Shown: in pieces, positions 11,913 to 41,294 of the stretch
Position numbering within the stretch: the first letter of the stretch is position 1
Layout of the letters: every line of letters begins with the position of its first letter
Source: Cristatella mucedo
Taxonomy: Eukaryota; Bryozoa; Phylactolaemata; Cristatellidae
Assembly: GCA_009760855.2 (NCBI GenBank)
Contig: WPIO01000043.1
Location: 2,110,001-2,174,000, forward strand
DNA: 64,000 bases
Direction: 5' to 3'
Notes under the pieces: generated by a model
Seen by the model: the letters and a program-made list of their open reading frames with translations, nothing else
What the model was told of the DNA's origin: nothing
The model's database searches: none
Translations under genes and position numbers: made by a program

Positions 11913-12689
11913 ATAGCGCCATCGGAGAACTCATCTCCTTCTGGGCACTTTATATTTGCCGTAAAGGAAGCACCATCGAATAATTAATGGTGGCATGCTC
12001 AATGACAACAAGCATTAACTGATTAGAGATGAAAAGCCTAGGGTCAGCATGAAAATATGGTTAGTGGCAGCAGTGGCACAGTGTCAGCACACATAAGCAC
12101 ACAAAGGACGAATCACATGGAACCATTAAGTGCTATGATTAATAGATGCGTTTTAATTTATTTTTTAATGTGGTCAAGTTAGGGGATGTCTTGACGCAAG
12201 TCGGAAGTGAGGTCTACACTTTGGGAGCATACGAACTAAATACTCGGTCTCCGAAGGATTTGAGGTTCGTACGAGGTATAGGTAAACGATTAGATTCCGA
12301 AAGCATGCGGTACGACGTTTAGCTTGATAGGGAGTAGATCTGATAGGTAGGCTAGAGCCAAAGAATAAAGGGACCTAAAAGTGAGTGACAGAACCTTAGA
12401 GTCGTTGCCTTGCTTGACTGGGAGCCACTGCAGGTCGCCAGAAGTGGTATGATAATAATAATAATGATAATAATGCACTTGATAAAGCGCCCTCAGAGAA
12501 CTCAATCTCTTTCTAGGCGCTTCACATTTGCTGCAAAGGGAAGCGCGATTGAACGGTGAGTAATATCATGCACGATAAACATGAATCATATGGTTAGGGG
12601 TGACATGCACAGGGTCAGCATGCAAGTGTGGTTAGTGGCAGCTGCGAAGCTCACGACAGACAAGCCTAGCTGCAAAGTGTTACCATCTG
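11913..12689 (-). mobile_element. older LINE-A copy, interrupted by a younger LINE-A
   Basis: A diverged 3' end (GGAGAACTCATCTCCTTCTG) is followed by 3' UTR and C-terminal coding remnants. The sequence breaks at about 12446 and resumes at about 12640 with GCAGCTGCGAAGCTCACGAC, which matches the uninterrupted copy at 15530. The intervening bases are a separate insertion. Confidence 0.8.
12447..12642 (-). mobile_element. LINE-A 3' fragment nested in LINE-A
   Basis: An ATAATAATAATGATAATAAT tail, hairpin and 3' UTR, truncated at GTGGTTAGTGGCA. The short GTGGCA sequence is common to both host and insert at the junction. Confidence 0.82.
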
Positions 12690-12716
12690 TAAGCATCATT
12701 CGAGGAACCTCTAATA

Positions 12717-13906
12717 TATATGGTACCTCAGGGCTCGGTGCTTGGTTCAGTTGTTTTCACGGTTTATACTCCCCCTCTTGCCAATTTGATTGCCAAGCAC
12801 AATCTAGCCTTTCACTTCTATGCACATGACACTTGGATGTACCTTTACTTTTATCTTTCTCAGCCATCCGTTTGTGTCGAATTCCCTCAACTACCTTGCT
12901 GTAGGTATTGATGACATATGCTCGTGGATTACAACACACTTTACTGAATTTAATGATGATAAAACCAACTTACTAGTTGTGGGCAAACCAAAGGTGATCA
13001 AAACTTGGAAAGGCTAATGCTCAACGTCGGTTCTGCAAGCATATCACCTGTTTAATCTGCACGAAATCTAGGTGTCATGTTCCAAATTTACATTTCATTA
13101 GATGACCACATCAGCTCTTCAGTGAAGTCTGCTTACTTTCAGCTACATTACATTTTTAAAATTTGGGCTTGTTTAAACAGGAATACCAAATCTAAATCGG
13201 TCCATGCATTCGTGACATCTTGTCTCAACTTCTGTATTTCAACGCTTGCTGACCTACTGGCCTGTACAATCAGGCGCTTGCAGCTGACGCAAAACTACAT
13301 CTATGCTTGTCTGTCGTGAGTTTTGCGGTTGTCATTGCACACCACTTCTGGCTGACCTGCACTGGCTCCCAGTCAAGCAACACATCGACCTCAAGGTTTT
13401 ATCCATCACTTTTAGGTTCGTTCTGTCTTTGGCTTCAGCCTACCTATCAAATTTACTCCCCCACCAGACTAAGCATCGTACCACTCGCTTTTAGGATTCT
13501 AATCGTTTACCAATACCTCGTGTGAACCTCAAATCCAGTATAGACCGTGCCTTTACTTTATATGCTCCTAGAGCCTGGAACTCGCTTTCTACTCGCGGCA
13601 CGACTTCTATCTATCTTGGCTACATTTAAAAAGGAACTAAACGCATATATTTTCTCAGAATTTAGTGGGTTCCGTGATTTGACTTTAATGTGCTTATGCC
13701 TACTGAGACCGTGTATACTGCCACCAACTATACTTGCATGCTGACCCTTTGCATTTCACCCCAAACCATGTATTCTTATCGTTATTGAGCATGCTACCAC
13801 TAACCATTTGATCGTGCTTCGTTTGCAGCAAATGTAAAGTGTCTAAAAAGAGAGTTTTCATGGGGCACTCTATCAAATGCATTAGTAACAATATTATTAT
13901 TATTAA
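12717..13906 (+). mobile_element. LINE-A copy, RT to 3' end, decayed
   Basis: It starts within RT block 4 (VPQGSVLGSVVFTVYTPPLA). The YADD box reads YAHD, so a catalytic Asp is lost. It continues through the C-terminal region (LADLHWLPVKQHIDLKVL) to a 3' UTR and the hairpin, and ends in ATTATTATTATT. Many frameshifts mark it as old. Confidence 0.87.
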
Positions 13907-14950
13907 GCACTCGCGTTGGCTCTGCCACTCCAGGTGTGCCCGGCGACGGACGGGCTGGGCAGGTCACCGAAGCTACAACATCTGTGGTATGGACAGCCAT
14001 GCACGGTGGGCAAACCTAATACCAATATCTCAGCTGTAGATGAAGATAAGCCAAGGCTTTGGATCGTCCATATCAACTGCCGTAAGCTGGCTTGGGTTTG
14101 CCAGCTCCCACTGTTACTAGGCTCTCGGTCTGAGACACAGCTAGCTTCGAGGCCGGCACCATTATATATTTTTGAGGCAGCGAAGCCATTATGCCGGAGT
14201 CAGGTTCACAGATAGGTCACCATACTAGTGTCTCTATTCACAACACAGTGGAAGGCTGAGCGACGCCTCCACGCCCTCGCCCTCTGGCCCAAACTGCAGG
14301 AGTTGGAGTTGGTCAGGACCATCCAGGAGTTGGTCAGGACCATCCAGGAGTTGGTCAAGACCATCCACGAGCTGGTCAAGACCATCCACGAGCTGGTCAA
14401 GACCGTCAATCTTTAGTTGTGCTTGAGGATGCCCAGTGCCGTAGGCTGCCCCGTGACCGCGAGCGTATGCCGAATCATTGATACCGAGATACGTGGTGCT
14501 AATGCAAAGCCGCTGAAGCATTGCATTAATGCCACCCCGGACGGACCAAAGTGTGGGATTAGTCCACTATGGGGTACTATGCTTTTTCCCACCTGGGCCA
14601 GTGGTTTTTTGTTTAACACTGGACCCCGTACTGAGGAGACGTGAGGCCCAACCTCTCGCGAACGAGAGTTATGCACGGGGGCAGCTCCCAGGTTAGCCGC
14701 CATACGAGCCCTTGCCTTAGTGGGTTAAACTAGAGCACCTAGTAGCCTGTAGCACCGATCTAGCCGAGTAAAATGATGGAACACGACCCATTAGTTAACT
14801 GGGTGTGGCGTGACGGGATAATCTGACAGCTAGGTCTACTCAGGTAAGAATTGAGCTTCGGGAAGTCGATGCGGTCAGGATGTGGACCGACTAATAAACT
14901 ACATTAACTAAGGCAGAGGCTGATAGGGAGGCACAGGAATAACATTGTAA
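13907..14950. repeat. GC-rich repeat region with a 21-bp minisatellite and an R3 copy
   Basis: It contains a tandem 21-bp repeat (14305-14409, listed separately) and, at 14668-14895, a second copy of R3 (the first is at 8985-9230). The remaining sequence has no recognised family. Confidence 0.5.
14305..14409. repeat. 21-bp minisatellite, five units
   Basis: The unit is approximately GGAGTTGGTCAGGACCATCC plus A, repeated at 14305, 14326, 14347, 14368 and 14389 with variants (CAAGACC, CACGAGC). The period is a multiple of three, so both strands stay open and encode heptad-like peptides (ELVRTIQ / ELVKTIH on the plus strand). Confidence 0.92.
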
Positions 14951-15182
14951 TATTATAATAATAATATTGCACTTGATAAAGCACCCTGAGAGAACTCAAT
15001 CTCTCTCTAGGCGCTTTACATTTGCTGTAAAGTGAAATGCAATTGAATGGTAAGTAAAATCATGCTTGAAAAACAAACCAATTGAATAATATGGTTACGG
15101 GTGACATGCACAGGGTCAGCATGCAAATGTGGTTAGTGGCAGCAAGCACAGTGTCAGCACACATAAGCACATCAAGGACGAA

Positions 15183-16330
15183 TCACAGGGACCCACTAAA
15201 TGCTGTCCTTAATAGGTGTGTTTTGAGGTTCCTTTTAAATGTGGTCAGGTCAGGGGATGTTCTGACGCAGGTCGGGAGGGAGTTCCAAGATTTGGGAGCA
15301 TATGAACTAAATGCACGGTCTCCAAAGGATTTAAGGTTTGTACGAGGTATTTCTAGACTGTTGGATTCCGAAAAGCAGGTGGCACGAAGCTTGGCCTGAT
15401 GGGGTAGTATATCTGACAGATAGGCTGGAGCCATAGAATGAAGGGACCTAAAAGTGAGCGACAAAACCTTGAAGTCAATCCGTTGCTTGACTGGTAGCCA
15501 GTGCAGGTCGGCGAGAAGTGGAGTAATGTGGCAACTGCGACGCTCGCGACAGACAAGCCTAGCTACAGAGTTTTGCACCAGCTGCAATCGCCTGATCGCA
15601 CATGCTGGGAGGCCAGTAAGCAGTGAGTTGCAGAAGTTGAGACGGGATGTCACGAATGCATGGACCAACTTGGACGTGGTATCTTTATCTAAACAAGCCC
15701 GAATTTTAGCAATTTTATGAAGCTGAAAATAGGCGGATTTGACCATGGAGCTGATATGGTCGTCTAACGAGAGGTCGCTTTGGAATATGACACCTAGATT
15801 TTGAGCTGATTCAACTGGAGATATGCTGGCAGAGCCAATTTTGAGAGTCAGCCTTTCCAATCTCTGAATCACACTGGGTTTGCCCATAACTAGTAAGTTA
15901 GTTTTATCATCGTTAAGTTTTAGAAAATTTGCTGCCATCCATGTGCGGATGTCGTCAATGCATGCAGCAAGTGAGTTTAGAGAATTTGAGGTGCTCGAAG
16001 GCTGGGAGGGATCAAAGCAAAGGTACAACTGAGTGTCATCCGCATAGTAGTGAAAGCCTAGATTGTGCTTGGCAATCACATCAGCAAGAGGGAGAGTATA
16101 AACCGTGAAAAGAACCGGACCTAGCACTGAGCCCTGAAGTACTCCATATTTCAGAGGTACTTCAGATGATCGTTGTCCATTCACGTCAATATTCTGGAGT
16201 CTCCCACTGAGATAGGACCTGAACCACTGCAGAGCAGTGCCAGTGATGCCCAGGCGAGATGAGAGGCGCTCTAGAAGTACTTTGTGATCGATGGTATCAA
16301 ACGCTGCCGAAAGATCAAGCTAAACAAGCA
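15183..16330 (-). pseudogene. LINE-A reverse transcriptase and C-terminal region (long open stretch)
   Basis: A 333-codon open stretch (16184-15183) contains VNGQRSSEVPLKYGVLQGSV (block 4, with Leu for the usual Pro), the catalytic [50 protein letters not shown] (with one Val in place of the second Ala in this copy) and the closing [20 protein letters not shown]. Upstream, near 16320, a TTG-to-TAG change interrupts LLVLLDLSAAFDTIDHK. The RT copies RNA into DNA at the nicked target site. This is the most intact RT C-terminal half in the window, but the premature stop and the deletion make it non-functional. Confidence 0.88.
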
Positions 16331-16787
16331 GAGACACTCCACCCATGTCTGCATTCCTAAGTAGGTCGGTGTATACCCGAAGCAATGCTGACTCTGTGGA
16401 GTGATTAGCTCTAAAGCCAGACTGGAACTTACTAGCAAGGTGTGAGGTTTCGATATACGAGTTCAGCTGGTCCGCCACGACCCGTAGGGATGGATTTCCT
16501 GATCTTGTCTATCTTCTGCGCAAAGAATCGAGAGAAGCGATCGGATAGATCATCACAAGGATCATCAGGTAAGGAGCTAACCTGGGAACGGTTGAAGAGA
16601 TGGTTTATTGTCGACATCAGCATTTTTGGATTGTGCATCTGTGATTCAACAATGTTTCTATAGAAGCTAGACTTGGCTTTTGCTAGGATCGATTAGTACG
16701 ACCAACAGTAGTCTTCATATGCCTGTCGATTGACAGTTAGTCCGGATCTTTTGTATGCCTTTTCAAGCTTTCGTTTAGTAGACTTGG

Positions 16788-17990
16788 CTAGTTTAACGTC
16801 TGTGGTAAAACATAGGCCGTCTGGGCGGGGCGCACAGTGAGCTTTGTCAGAGGTGCAAACTCGTCGAGCGTGTCAGCTAGTGTCGTGTCGTAGCAATCTA
16901 CCAATGATGACAGATCGGAGGGAGGATTGAGCAGCAGAGGTGAAGCAGATATTCTCTCACGGACAGCATCAATGTCAAGGGTCTTGAGGTTTCGCGATTC
17001 ACAGGTTATTGTAGAGGAGGATGTGGGCACACACTGTAGATTGAATGAGATCTGCATGTGGTCAGATAAGCATGATTTGGTAATAATTGGTGATGACAGA
17101 GTGCAGCTATACGAGAAAATCTGGTCGAGTGTGTGACCCTTGATGTGGGTAGGGCCATGCACATGAGCCACAAGAGACAATGAGTCAGTCAATGCACGAA
17201 ATTCGGTGCTGAAAGCGTCAGATAAGTTATCAAAGTGAACGTTGAAATCACCCATTACGAGGAAGGATCGACTTCTTTCACACAGAATCGAAATGAGATC
17301 GGAGAAATCTGAGATAAAGGAGGATTTGGTACCTGGTGGGCGATAGACTACTGCCACTATCGGTAGCTTGTTTTCGGGTGAGACCAAGACAACTGATTCA
17401 AAAGACTGCTTCGAGGGTACTGCAAATGGCTTGAAGTTGAATTTCGAGCTCACGACAATAGCAACTCCACCTCCAGTTTTGATTGATCTAGGGTGTGAAA
17501 GAACGAGAAACCAGATGGAGTTGCGTCTTTAATTGTCAGGCAGTTTATCGATTCCAGCCAAGTTTCAGTTAGGGCGAGCAGGTCGACACCATTTTCAGAA
17601 ATAAGGTCGTTTATTACTGGAGGTTTATTGCACATTGAGCGAGGATTCCAAAGGCAAGCGTTAAGTCTGGCCGATTGGGTTACAACAGGCCTGATGACCA
17701 CTAAGTTAGAGAGATTTACAGTGACGCATGCAGGGGAGCGTGCTGAGCGGTTCGAGACAATGCTAGGAATACCAAACGAGCGGCGTCTGAGCTGGCGGTT
17801 CCGGCCACCGCGGCGGCTACGGGGTGCTTTCCTTTTGTTAATGCATAGTTCATGAATCTTAGCAACAACATTAATATCTAGGAATGCATTTGATATACTA
17901 TGACGAAGCGATAGCAGCTGCTGAAGATCATACCTAACAAGTAGGTTACTAGCCGCTGGCGTAGCTAAGGCAGCCGCCGGCGTGGGAGAT
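16788..17990 (-). pseudogene. LINE-A endonuclease with N-terminal basic segment
   Basis: The AP-like endonuclease of a non-LTR retrotransposon nicks the target DNA. The N-terminal basic segment reads KRKAPRSRRGGRNRQLRRRS. It is followed by LNACLWNPRSMCNKPPVIND, LLALTETWLES (catalytic Glu), VYRPPGTKSSF, FLVMGDFNVHFDN and KSCLSDHMQISF (the SDH catalytic motif). The frame breaks once, at about 17491-17493: this copy has a run of three G (plus strand) where the copy near 61283 has four. The domain is otherwise nearly complete. Confidence 0.9.
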
Positions 17991-18663
17991 CCAGCAGCCC
18001 GAAGCGATAAGCGTTTATATGTCCATAGGCACGTAATTTCTTACGCGCTACGGTCAAATAACAATCAGAATAACTTTAAACAGGTCTTAGCTGTATCGTT
18101 TCCGTATACGATGTTCGCAAGAACTTCGGTTTTCGGAAGAATTCTGCAACGAACACGAACGCACGTTAGAGCGCTCTGTCAGGAGGCGAGAGAGTGCCAT
18201 CAGCAGAGCGTTGGGAGCGAATTAACAAAACGTATAAAAATAAGAATGGACACCGAGTGTTGGATTGGAGAGGATAACAACTACGCCCTTGTTCAGGTCA
18301 GATGGAAGAGAACAAAATTAAGACGACTGAACGATCTCGTGGCTGCAGAGCCAGTACTTCAAGCAAAGAGACCGGCTCCAAGAGCACAAGAATTCGAACC
18401 TATAGTACAAACAGCTAAGCATAGCTTAGTAAGCAGTTTTGTTTAGCCAACTAATAATTTAGCCGCTCCTATCTTTTTAGGCTGTAGCGGTTCACCTTCG
18501 GATCTGAAAAATTGCTAGCACTCGCAGGCGTTCGGGAGGATTTTTATATTCAGCCTTCGGGGGTTCGAATAGTTAACTCCTTTGGACCGGTACACTGTGA
18601 CAGCCCTCCCCACGACTTGTCGTCGGGCTAGGTAGCGCGACCGAGCAACACGCCTGCCGGCCA

Positions 18664-18738
18664 TACAAATGTAAAGCGCCTAGAAAGAGATTGAGTTCTC
18701 TGAGGGCACTTTATCAAGTGCATTATTATTATTAACAC
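18664..18738 (+). mobile_element. LINE-A 3' end fragment
   Basis: AAATGTAAAGCGCCTAGAAA, the hairpin, and TTATCAAGTGCATTATTATT. Only the last 75 bases of the element are present. Confidence 0.88.
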
Positions 18739-19401
18739 CAAAACCTTTATTCTAAACCACGCCAGCCAAGCATAGTCTATATACTCTAGTCGGCTGCTGG
18801 CGTCGAGGGATCTAGCCCTACCTCCTCTCGTAGTCCTTTGGCAGCCGTTATATTCCATGCATGAGCTGTTTTTGCACTGCCGAGCCATTGTTCGTTCCGA
18901 ACCCGCCTGACAGCTGGCGGCAGTTTGTGGTAGGTGAATGTCTCCACAGATGCCGCCAATGGATGGATTTGGGCCGGACTGCCGAGTCGTATGCCGAGTC
19001 ATCGTCTGCCATCCAGCACTCGTGAGCCTGCGGTTGCTTAAGGAGTCTGAGCCCTCGCAGGGTCTCCGCCCAGTGCTCGCAGGCCGCAAGAGTCATGTTC
19101 TCTCACATGCACTTACATACAGTGCTTAATCGGTGAGTAACCACTGCTTACCGGCCCGAAATAAACTGTCGCTTTCGGCGCCCAGTTGTGGCCGCATACC
19201 TTTTAACAGCAATACGATGCTGCATCACCCGGTCCATTGGTAGAGTACTGGGGTACTGACATACTCCCATGGTTTCATGTATAGCTTCGACAAAATTGCG
19301 ATGTGTTCCGTCCTTGGAGGCCTGACAACTTTCAAGGTGGCTATCAATCCTCCAGAAAGAAGCAACCAGGCTTTCAGGGAGCTTCTAAGCGTCTAGGGAA
19401 A
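18739..19401. repeat. unclassified sequence with a third R2 copy
   Basis: 19135-19262 matches 10840-10965 directly and 8640-8790 in reverse (AATAAACT.TCGCTTTCGGCG, GGTCC.(T/C)GGTAGAG). The rest of the block has no recognised gene. Confidence 0.55.
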
Positions 19402-19744
19402 TGCTACCAGCCGTCCATGCTTGTACACCATGAAATAGGTTCTAGGACAGTTCATCCACTAACGATTCTCTACTGACTGTTCACGCTGACATCGTATTAA
19501 ACTCAATATCGTATTAGACAAAGTTGTATTGAACCTTTATTAAAGATATCTCTTTCAACATTTCCAGTGTAGTTCTTAAGGAGTTCATGTTAACAAGTTT
19601 AGATAATATTCTGGACGATTCGTCCGTGGCTGATGCGTCCTCTGGATGGAAAGCCCTCTTGACGAATCGTTCAGGATGAACAGTCTGGGGATCAATCGTC
19701 CTAGCGCCCATTTTATGGTGTACACGCATGGACGGCTGGTAGCA
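19402..19744. mobile_element. fold-back (inverted-repeat) element candidate
   Basis: The left arm TGCTACCAGCCGTCCATGCT continues into GTACACCATGAA. The reverse complement of the right arm (19711-19744) matches it with about two differences in 34 bases. A second, weaker pairing lies inside it (GGATGAACTGTC against GGATGAACAGTC). The interior is AT-rich with no transposase motif. A MITE or foldback element would explain it. Confidence 0.55.
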
Positions 19745-22461
19745 TTAGTTATTAGTTAGCATTAGCATTGGTAGTTGCGAGCGGCCGAAAACGTCTGTCA
19801 ACTGCTCCGGACTACATACTGGAAAGACGGGAGGAGAGGACGGAGAGGCGTGGACGGTGACAGCTCCGGCCGCCGTTAGGCAGAAGCTGGATTGATAGTG
19901 GGGGTCACATGATCAGCGTGGTCGTCTGCCTGAGCTGGAGACTGGAAAGGGTGTTGACAGCAGCACTCGACTTTCTGGGCATCCGAACAACAGCTGGAGC
20001 TGGTTGGTTGGGTCGCACTCCCAAGTGCCGATACAGCTAGCGAGCGTTCTGGAGGGCTAGCTGACGTTCTGGAAGGGCTACCGTGCATTCGGGAAGATAC
20101 TATCTTACGTCTTGGGAAATGCTGAGAGGCGTCCAGGGAGAGACTACCAACTGCCGAACTAGTTCAAGCATTTGTGACTTCGGGTTTAAATTAGAATGTT
20201 TTTATATTTAGCTGTCCCGGCCTGGGTTCAAAATCGACCGCATTTAGGGAAAACATCGGCAGCCAATCAGCAGTGCTGCTGCCACCATCGCACCGCTTTG
20301 GTCTGTCAGTAGTCCACTATCTAGCGTAGCATCTACTTCCAGATCCTCTCAACCGGCATAATGGTTGCCTCACCAACTTGCAACAACCTACCTATCCAAC
20401 CTCATTGCTCCTCCAGTTTGCTCTCGCATCGCCCTCTTATCGACTTCCTGTCTTTTCGCAGTTCTTTACTCAAAGCTGTAATCCTTTAGAAATCAAGCAT
20501 TCAACTCCTATAAACCGAAAGTCAGGAATGCACTTTGACTTCCTTTACCGTATGCAATAGATTTGCATAACTTAAGTGTTAGCTCTAGACGCATGCGCTC
20601 CTGTCAGCTTTCCCTGAGCCCCAGCTAACTTATCATTGTGTGCCTCGTGATTTGCATTGTCACCCACTCTCGATTTCCTGCATTTTACTGACCAAGGGTC
20701 ACACTCACCGGTGCCTGATTGTTTTCTTGTGTCAATTTTCGGACTGATCAAAGTAGCGTACTTATGCACTTGCGCATGCTTGCTAAGCTAGATAAAGTAA
20801 GTGTCAATAATATGGTTAAATTCAGATAGATAAATATAGAAAGATAAAGTAAATTTCATTAGCCCGTGATTATTGCTTTTCTTGCAGCGAGTTGTAAAGC
20901 GATTGAATTGATTTGTAATACTCCTACGGGTTATGGCCGCACTAAGTTTGTTCGCCAGTGGAGATCACAGAGGAGATAATACACAGGGTACGAGCTCTTT
21001 ACACTTTATTTTGTTAGGGTTGCTACATCGTATATAAAAACCTTGGAAAGCATGTTAAGTAAGGTTGCAGATCAACATTTTCTCTAATAGGATGTGGCGT
21101 CATGGAAGCACGGGTTGTGCGACGTTTCAATGATGAGGGTGGAACACATATTGTCAGGAACACTAATATTCAGGAAGTTAAACCTTTCACAGTTATTATG
21201 CAAATGATAAAATTTCTTACAATTAATTTTCGATCTGAATGAAAGTATTTTATTTTTTGAGTGAAAAAAGAATCCCTGCTTTTTCCAAGCTTATGGCTGT
21301 AGAGTCGCAGAATTCTTTGAAACTTGCGAAACTGGAGTCACACCCAAACTTTGTAAAGCGGTGGTCTGTGCTTTGCATATCTTGCAGTTTTTTGGCAAAT
21401 TGAAATGAATCTGAATGACTCTGTACACGGAGAAAATGTGGGGAAGCACACTCGTCAGGGCACTCCTAAGTTTCTAGTGTACTGTCAATTGACGCGCTTA
21501 ATTTTAAGCAAAAGAAAATTGCATAGAGTGAAATTTCAATATTCAGTTCACCTAGAGAGCCACACAAATGTTTATTCGGCAAGGAAATTAAAATTTTAAA
21601 TAAAGTTTGTGGGCTGCTGAAGATCCAGTATCTACGTGCAGTAGCAGTTGAAGGCCTACACAGGATTCTGTAACTCAGCCAAGTCATTTCTTGTTGCACT
21701 AGCATGGGCTAGATAGATCCTGAAAAGTAGTTCAGTGAAGCTTTTGAAAGTCCAAAAACTCTATCAGTTGTTCATTACGATTCTTGGAAGGAAGCTACAA
21801 GGCTCGCAAATTTTGCAACTACAATTAATTAATACCAGCACGCACGTAGTGGCTCTATAATCTAGATGGAAAAAAGGTTAAACAACTTTTCTGAACTGGC
21901 AAAATGGGTCCAAGGCACACAGTTAGAAAAGGTTGCTAGATCGATTTCGCTTTCGGTGCTCACTTTCACTTTCACTAATTTTCACTTTCACTATCACTAT
22001 TTCGGTGCACACTTTCAGTATCAGTTTTCCGAAGGGAAACATCTGCATTTGCAATTTTTACGACTGACTGGCAAAGTCACACCGTTTAAAAAAACTCTTA
22101 GAATCGCATAAAATAGGGATATTAAGAAGGCCGGACATTTTTTTACTTCATGCATACAGAGCTATTCAATTCTGAAGATGCAAAATAGATTCCGGCCCAG
22201 GTAATTCGAAGAGTAGGCTTTATAGTTAGTGAGAAATGATGTCTTTTGGTTTAATCTCCATTGCGTTTCGGAAACTTCACAGCATTCAAGTGTGAATGCT
22301 TAAAGAGCGAGGTGCTAGAAGGGAAGAAGGAACTGAGGTTTCAGTACCACCGAGTGTTCTTTGAATGATTAGGAAATACTGTTTTAGGCATTAACGTATG
22401 CAAGAAGGAGGTCAGTCGTATAATTTAATGTTAAGCGAAACGGCATTCAATTTTGTGGTAC
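19745..22461. other. long region without a recognised gene
   Basis: No conserved ORF or clear repeat family. It includes a cluster of direct CACTTTCACT motifs (21961-22020) and AT-rich stretches. If the minus-strand Ig gene continues past 23553, further exons could lie here, but I could not identify any. Confidence 0.5.
21961..22020 (-). promoter_or_regulatory. clustered GAAA repeats resembling an IRF/ISRE-type element
   Basis: The minus strand reads AGTGAAAGTGAAAATTAGTG, then AAAGTGAAAGTGAG, i.e. several GAAANNGAAA units in register. In animals that spacing is bound by interferon-regulatory-factor-type proteins. It may equally be a decayed simple repeat. Confidence 0.3.
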
Positions 22462-22462
22462 T

Positions 22463-22573
22463 TTAATAATAATAATAATAATAATAATGCACTTGATAAA
22501 GCACCCTCAGATAACTCAATCTCTCTCTAGGTGCTTTACATTTGTTGCAGAGGGAAATGCAATTGAATGGTGA
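22463..22573 (-). mobile_element. LINE-A 3' end fragment
   Basis: A long (TAA)n tail, then the hairpin (CAGATAACTCAATCTCTCTC) and TTACATTTGTTGCAGAGGG. It is truncated after GAATGGTGA. Confidence 0.88.
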
Positions 22574-23552
22574 CTTTAATAGTCAGCAAAGCGTTCGCGT
22601 TTGATATGTAATTAGACTACCAGACTTAATATCTGGGAGGGTGAGTGGTGTGATGTGGTGTGTGGTGGAGTTAGCAATGATCCAGCGTGGCATTATGATG
22701 AGATAATAATTACCCGATCCATCAGATATGGTCTAGTTTAAGCATATATTTTATGTGGGCATCCTACTCTTATTATGGTGCAAAAAGCGATACACTTAAT
22801 TGGTTTGATTTGTTATCAAACTGAGAGCTTTCATCCATCACTCAGGTAGGTGATCGTCAGAAAAGGCAGTCGCGGATCAAAACTAAATTGTTCTAGTGCT
22901 AGAAACTTCCAAATCAAATAACAGAATCATTAAATTGTTTATTTACAATATTTTCTCTACTGAAATCAATCGCGAACTCGGTTTGAAGCTTGCCATTCCA
23001 ATGTTTTAGCAAATATACCTACTTTACGTCAGCTTCCAAATAGTTCAATCTCATTAAGTGACATTTTTGTCACGGGTAATGTGGCCAGGCGCTTTTCGCA
23101 AGTTCAAAAATCGAATCCGCAACTGGTGACGATGAAAGTCAAAGTGACACAGATGACTGTTTGATGTGGCACCAACGTAATCACTGCAAAAGATTAATTC
23201 ACAGCAATATATAAGAGCAAAACTGTTAACATTTATTGAATGTAAAGGTCAAAGTTACACGGTCACTTAAAAAGCTAAAAATCTCTTCTTTTGCTTAAGG
23301 AGATATTATAATTAGAAAATACAAGTCAGCAGAGTTACAATTGCAGTCACACACCATTAATAGACAGCAAGGTTGTCAATGCATTATCACCCATAGCCTT
23401 GTCTAATCATCTTGGAGAAAGGATTATACGTTAAGCATGCATTGCATTGCAATTTGTCTCTGCTGCCTTACTACTTGAAACGTTTTATAGTCATTTTTTT
23501 GTCCGTAGCAGTGAAATAGTGAGCTATAAAAGGTCAGCGCTGGATCAATTAC

Positions 23553-40529
<16,977 letters not shown>

Positions 40530-40956
40530 AATGATGTTACGCCCTGCACACCAAACCTTATACTAATGGCAAGCGAGCTTGCCTCACCCTTTGTTCGCAA
40601 AATAGACACTGATGCTATCCACCAGTGATGATATCTGGCTGCGATAAGAACAGATAGGGAAAAACTCAGCCAGTAATGGTATTAGTGCATTGGCCACCCC
40701 TCGGGCGTTATCTTTGCAGCCGTGAAAATTTTTCTCACGGAAAGTGTGACGCACACACTTGTCACTGTACAGATATTGCGTCATAATGGTTTTCCCCACC
40801 ACAGACTGCATATAGGTGCACATAGGTTTAATGGAATTGATTATTATTTGTTATGCTGTATTAAATTATGTGGTATCTATGTTTCTTTGATTATATGACA
40901 ATATATTCTTTATTTTCTATAATATTTACTCGCTATGATACATATTTTATGAAAAA
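40530..40956. promoter_or_regulatory. 5' flank of Ig-1 (candidate promoter region)
   Basis: Sequence immediately upstream of the Ig-1 signal exon. It has a weak TATA-like box, AT-rich DNA beyond, and no other recognised motif. The assignment rests on position only. Confidence 0.35.

Positions 40957-41294
<338 letters not shown>

Larger units (their letters stand above)
14951..18640 (-). mobile_element. LINE-A, longest continuous copy (5' UTR, EN, partial RT, 3' UTR)
   Basis: Read on the minus strand, the order is: 5' UTR (about 18640-18000), N-terminal basic segment and endonuclease (about 17990-16795), linker, an internal deletion near 16487, reverse transcriptase and C-terminal region (about 16480-15190), 3' UTR and hairpin, and an ATAATAATATT tail at 14951. 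The deletion is inferred because the 59880-61380 copy has several hundred more bases between the matching flanks GCCACGACCCGT and CTGATCTTGTCTATCTTCTG. The element belongs to the CR1/L2/Rex-like non-LTR group. Confidence 0.9.
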
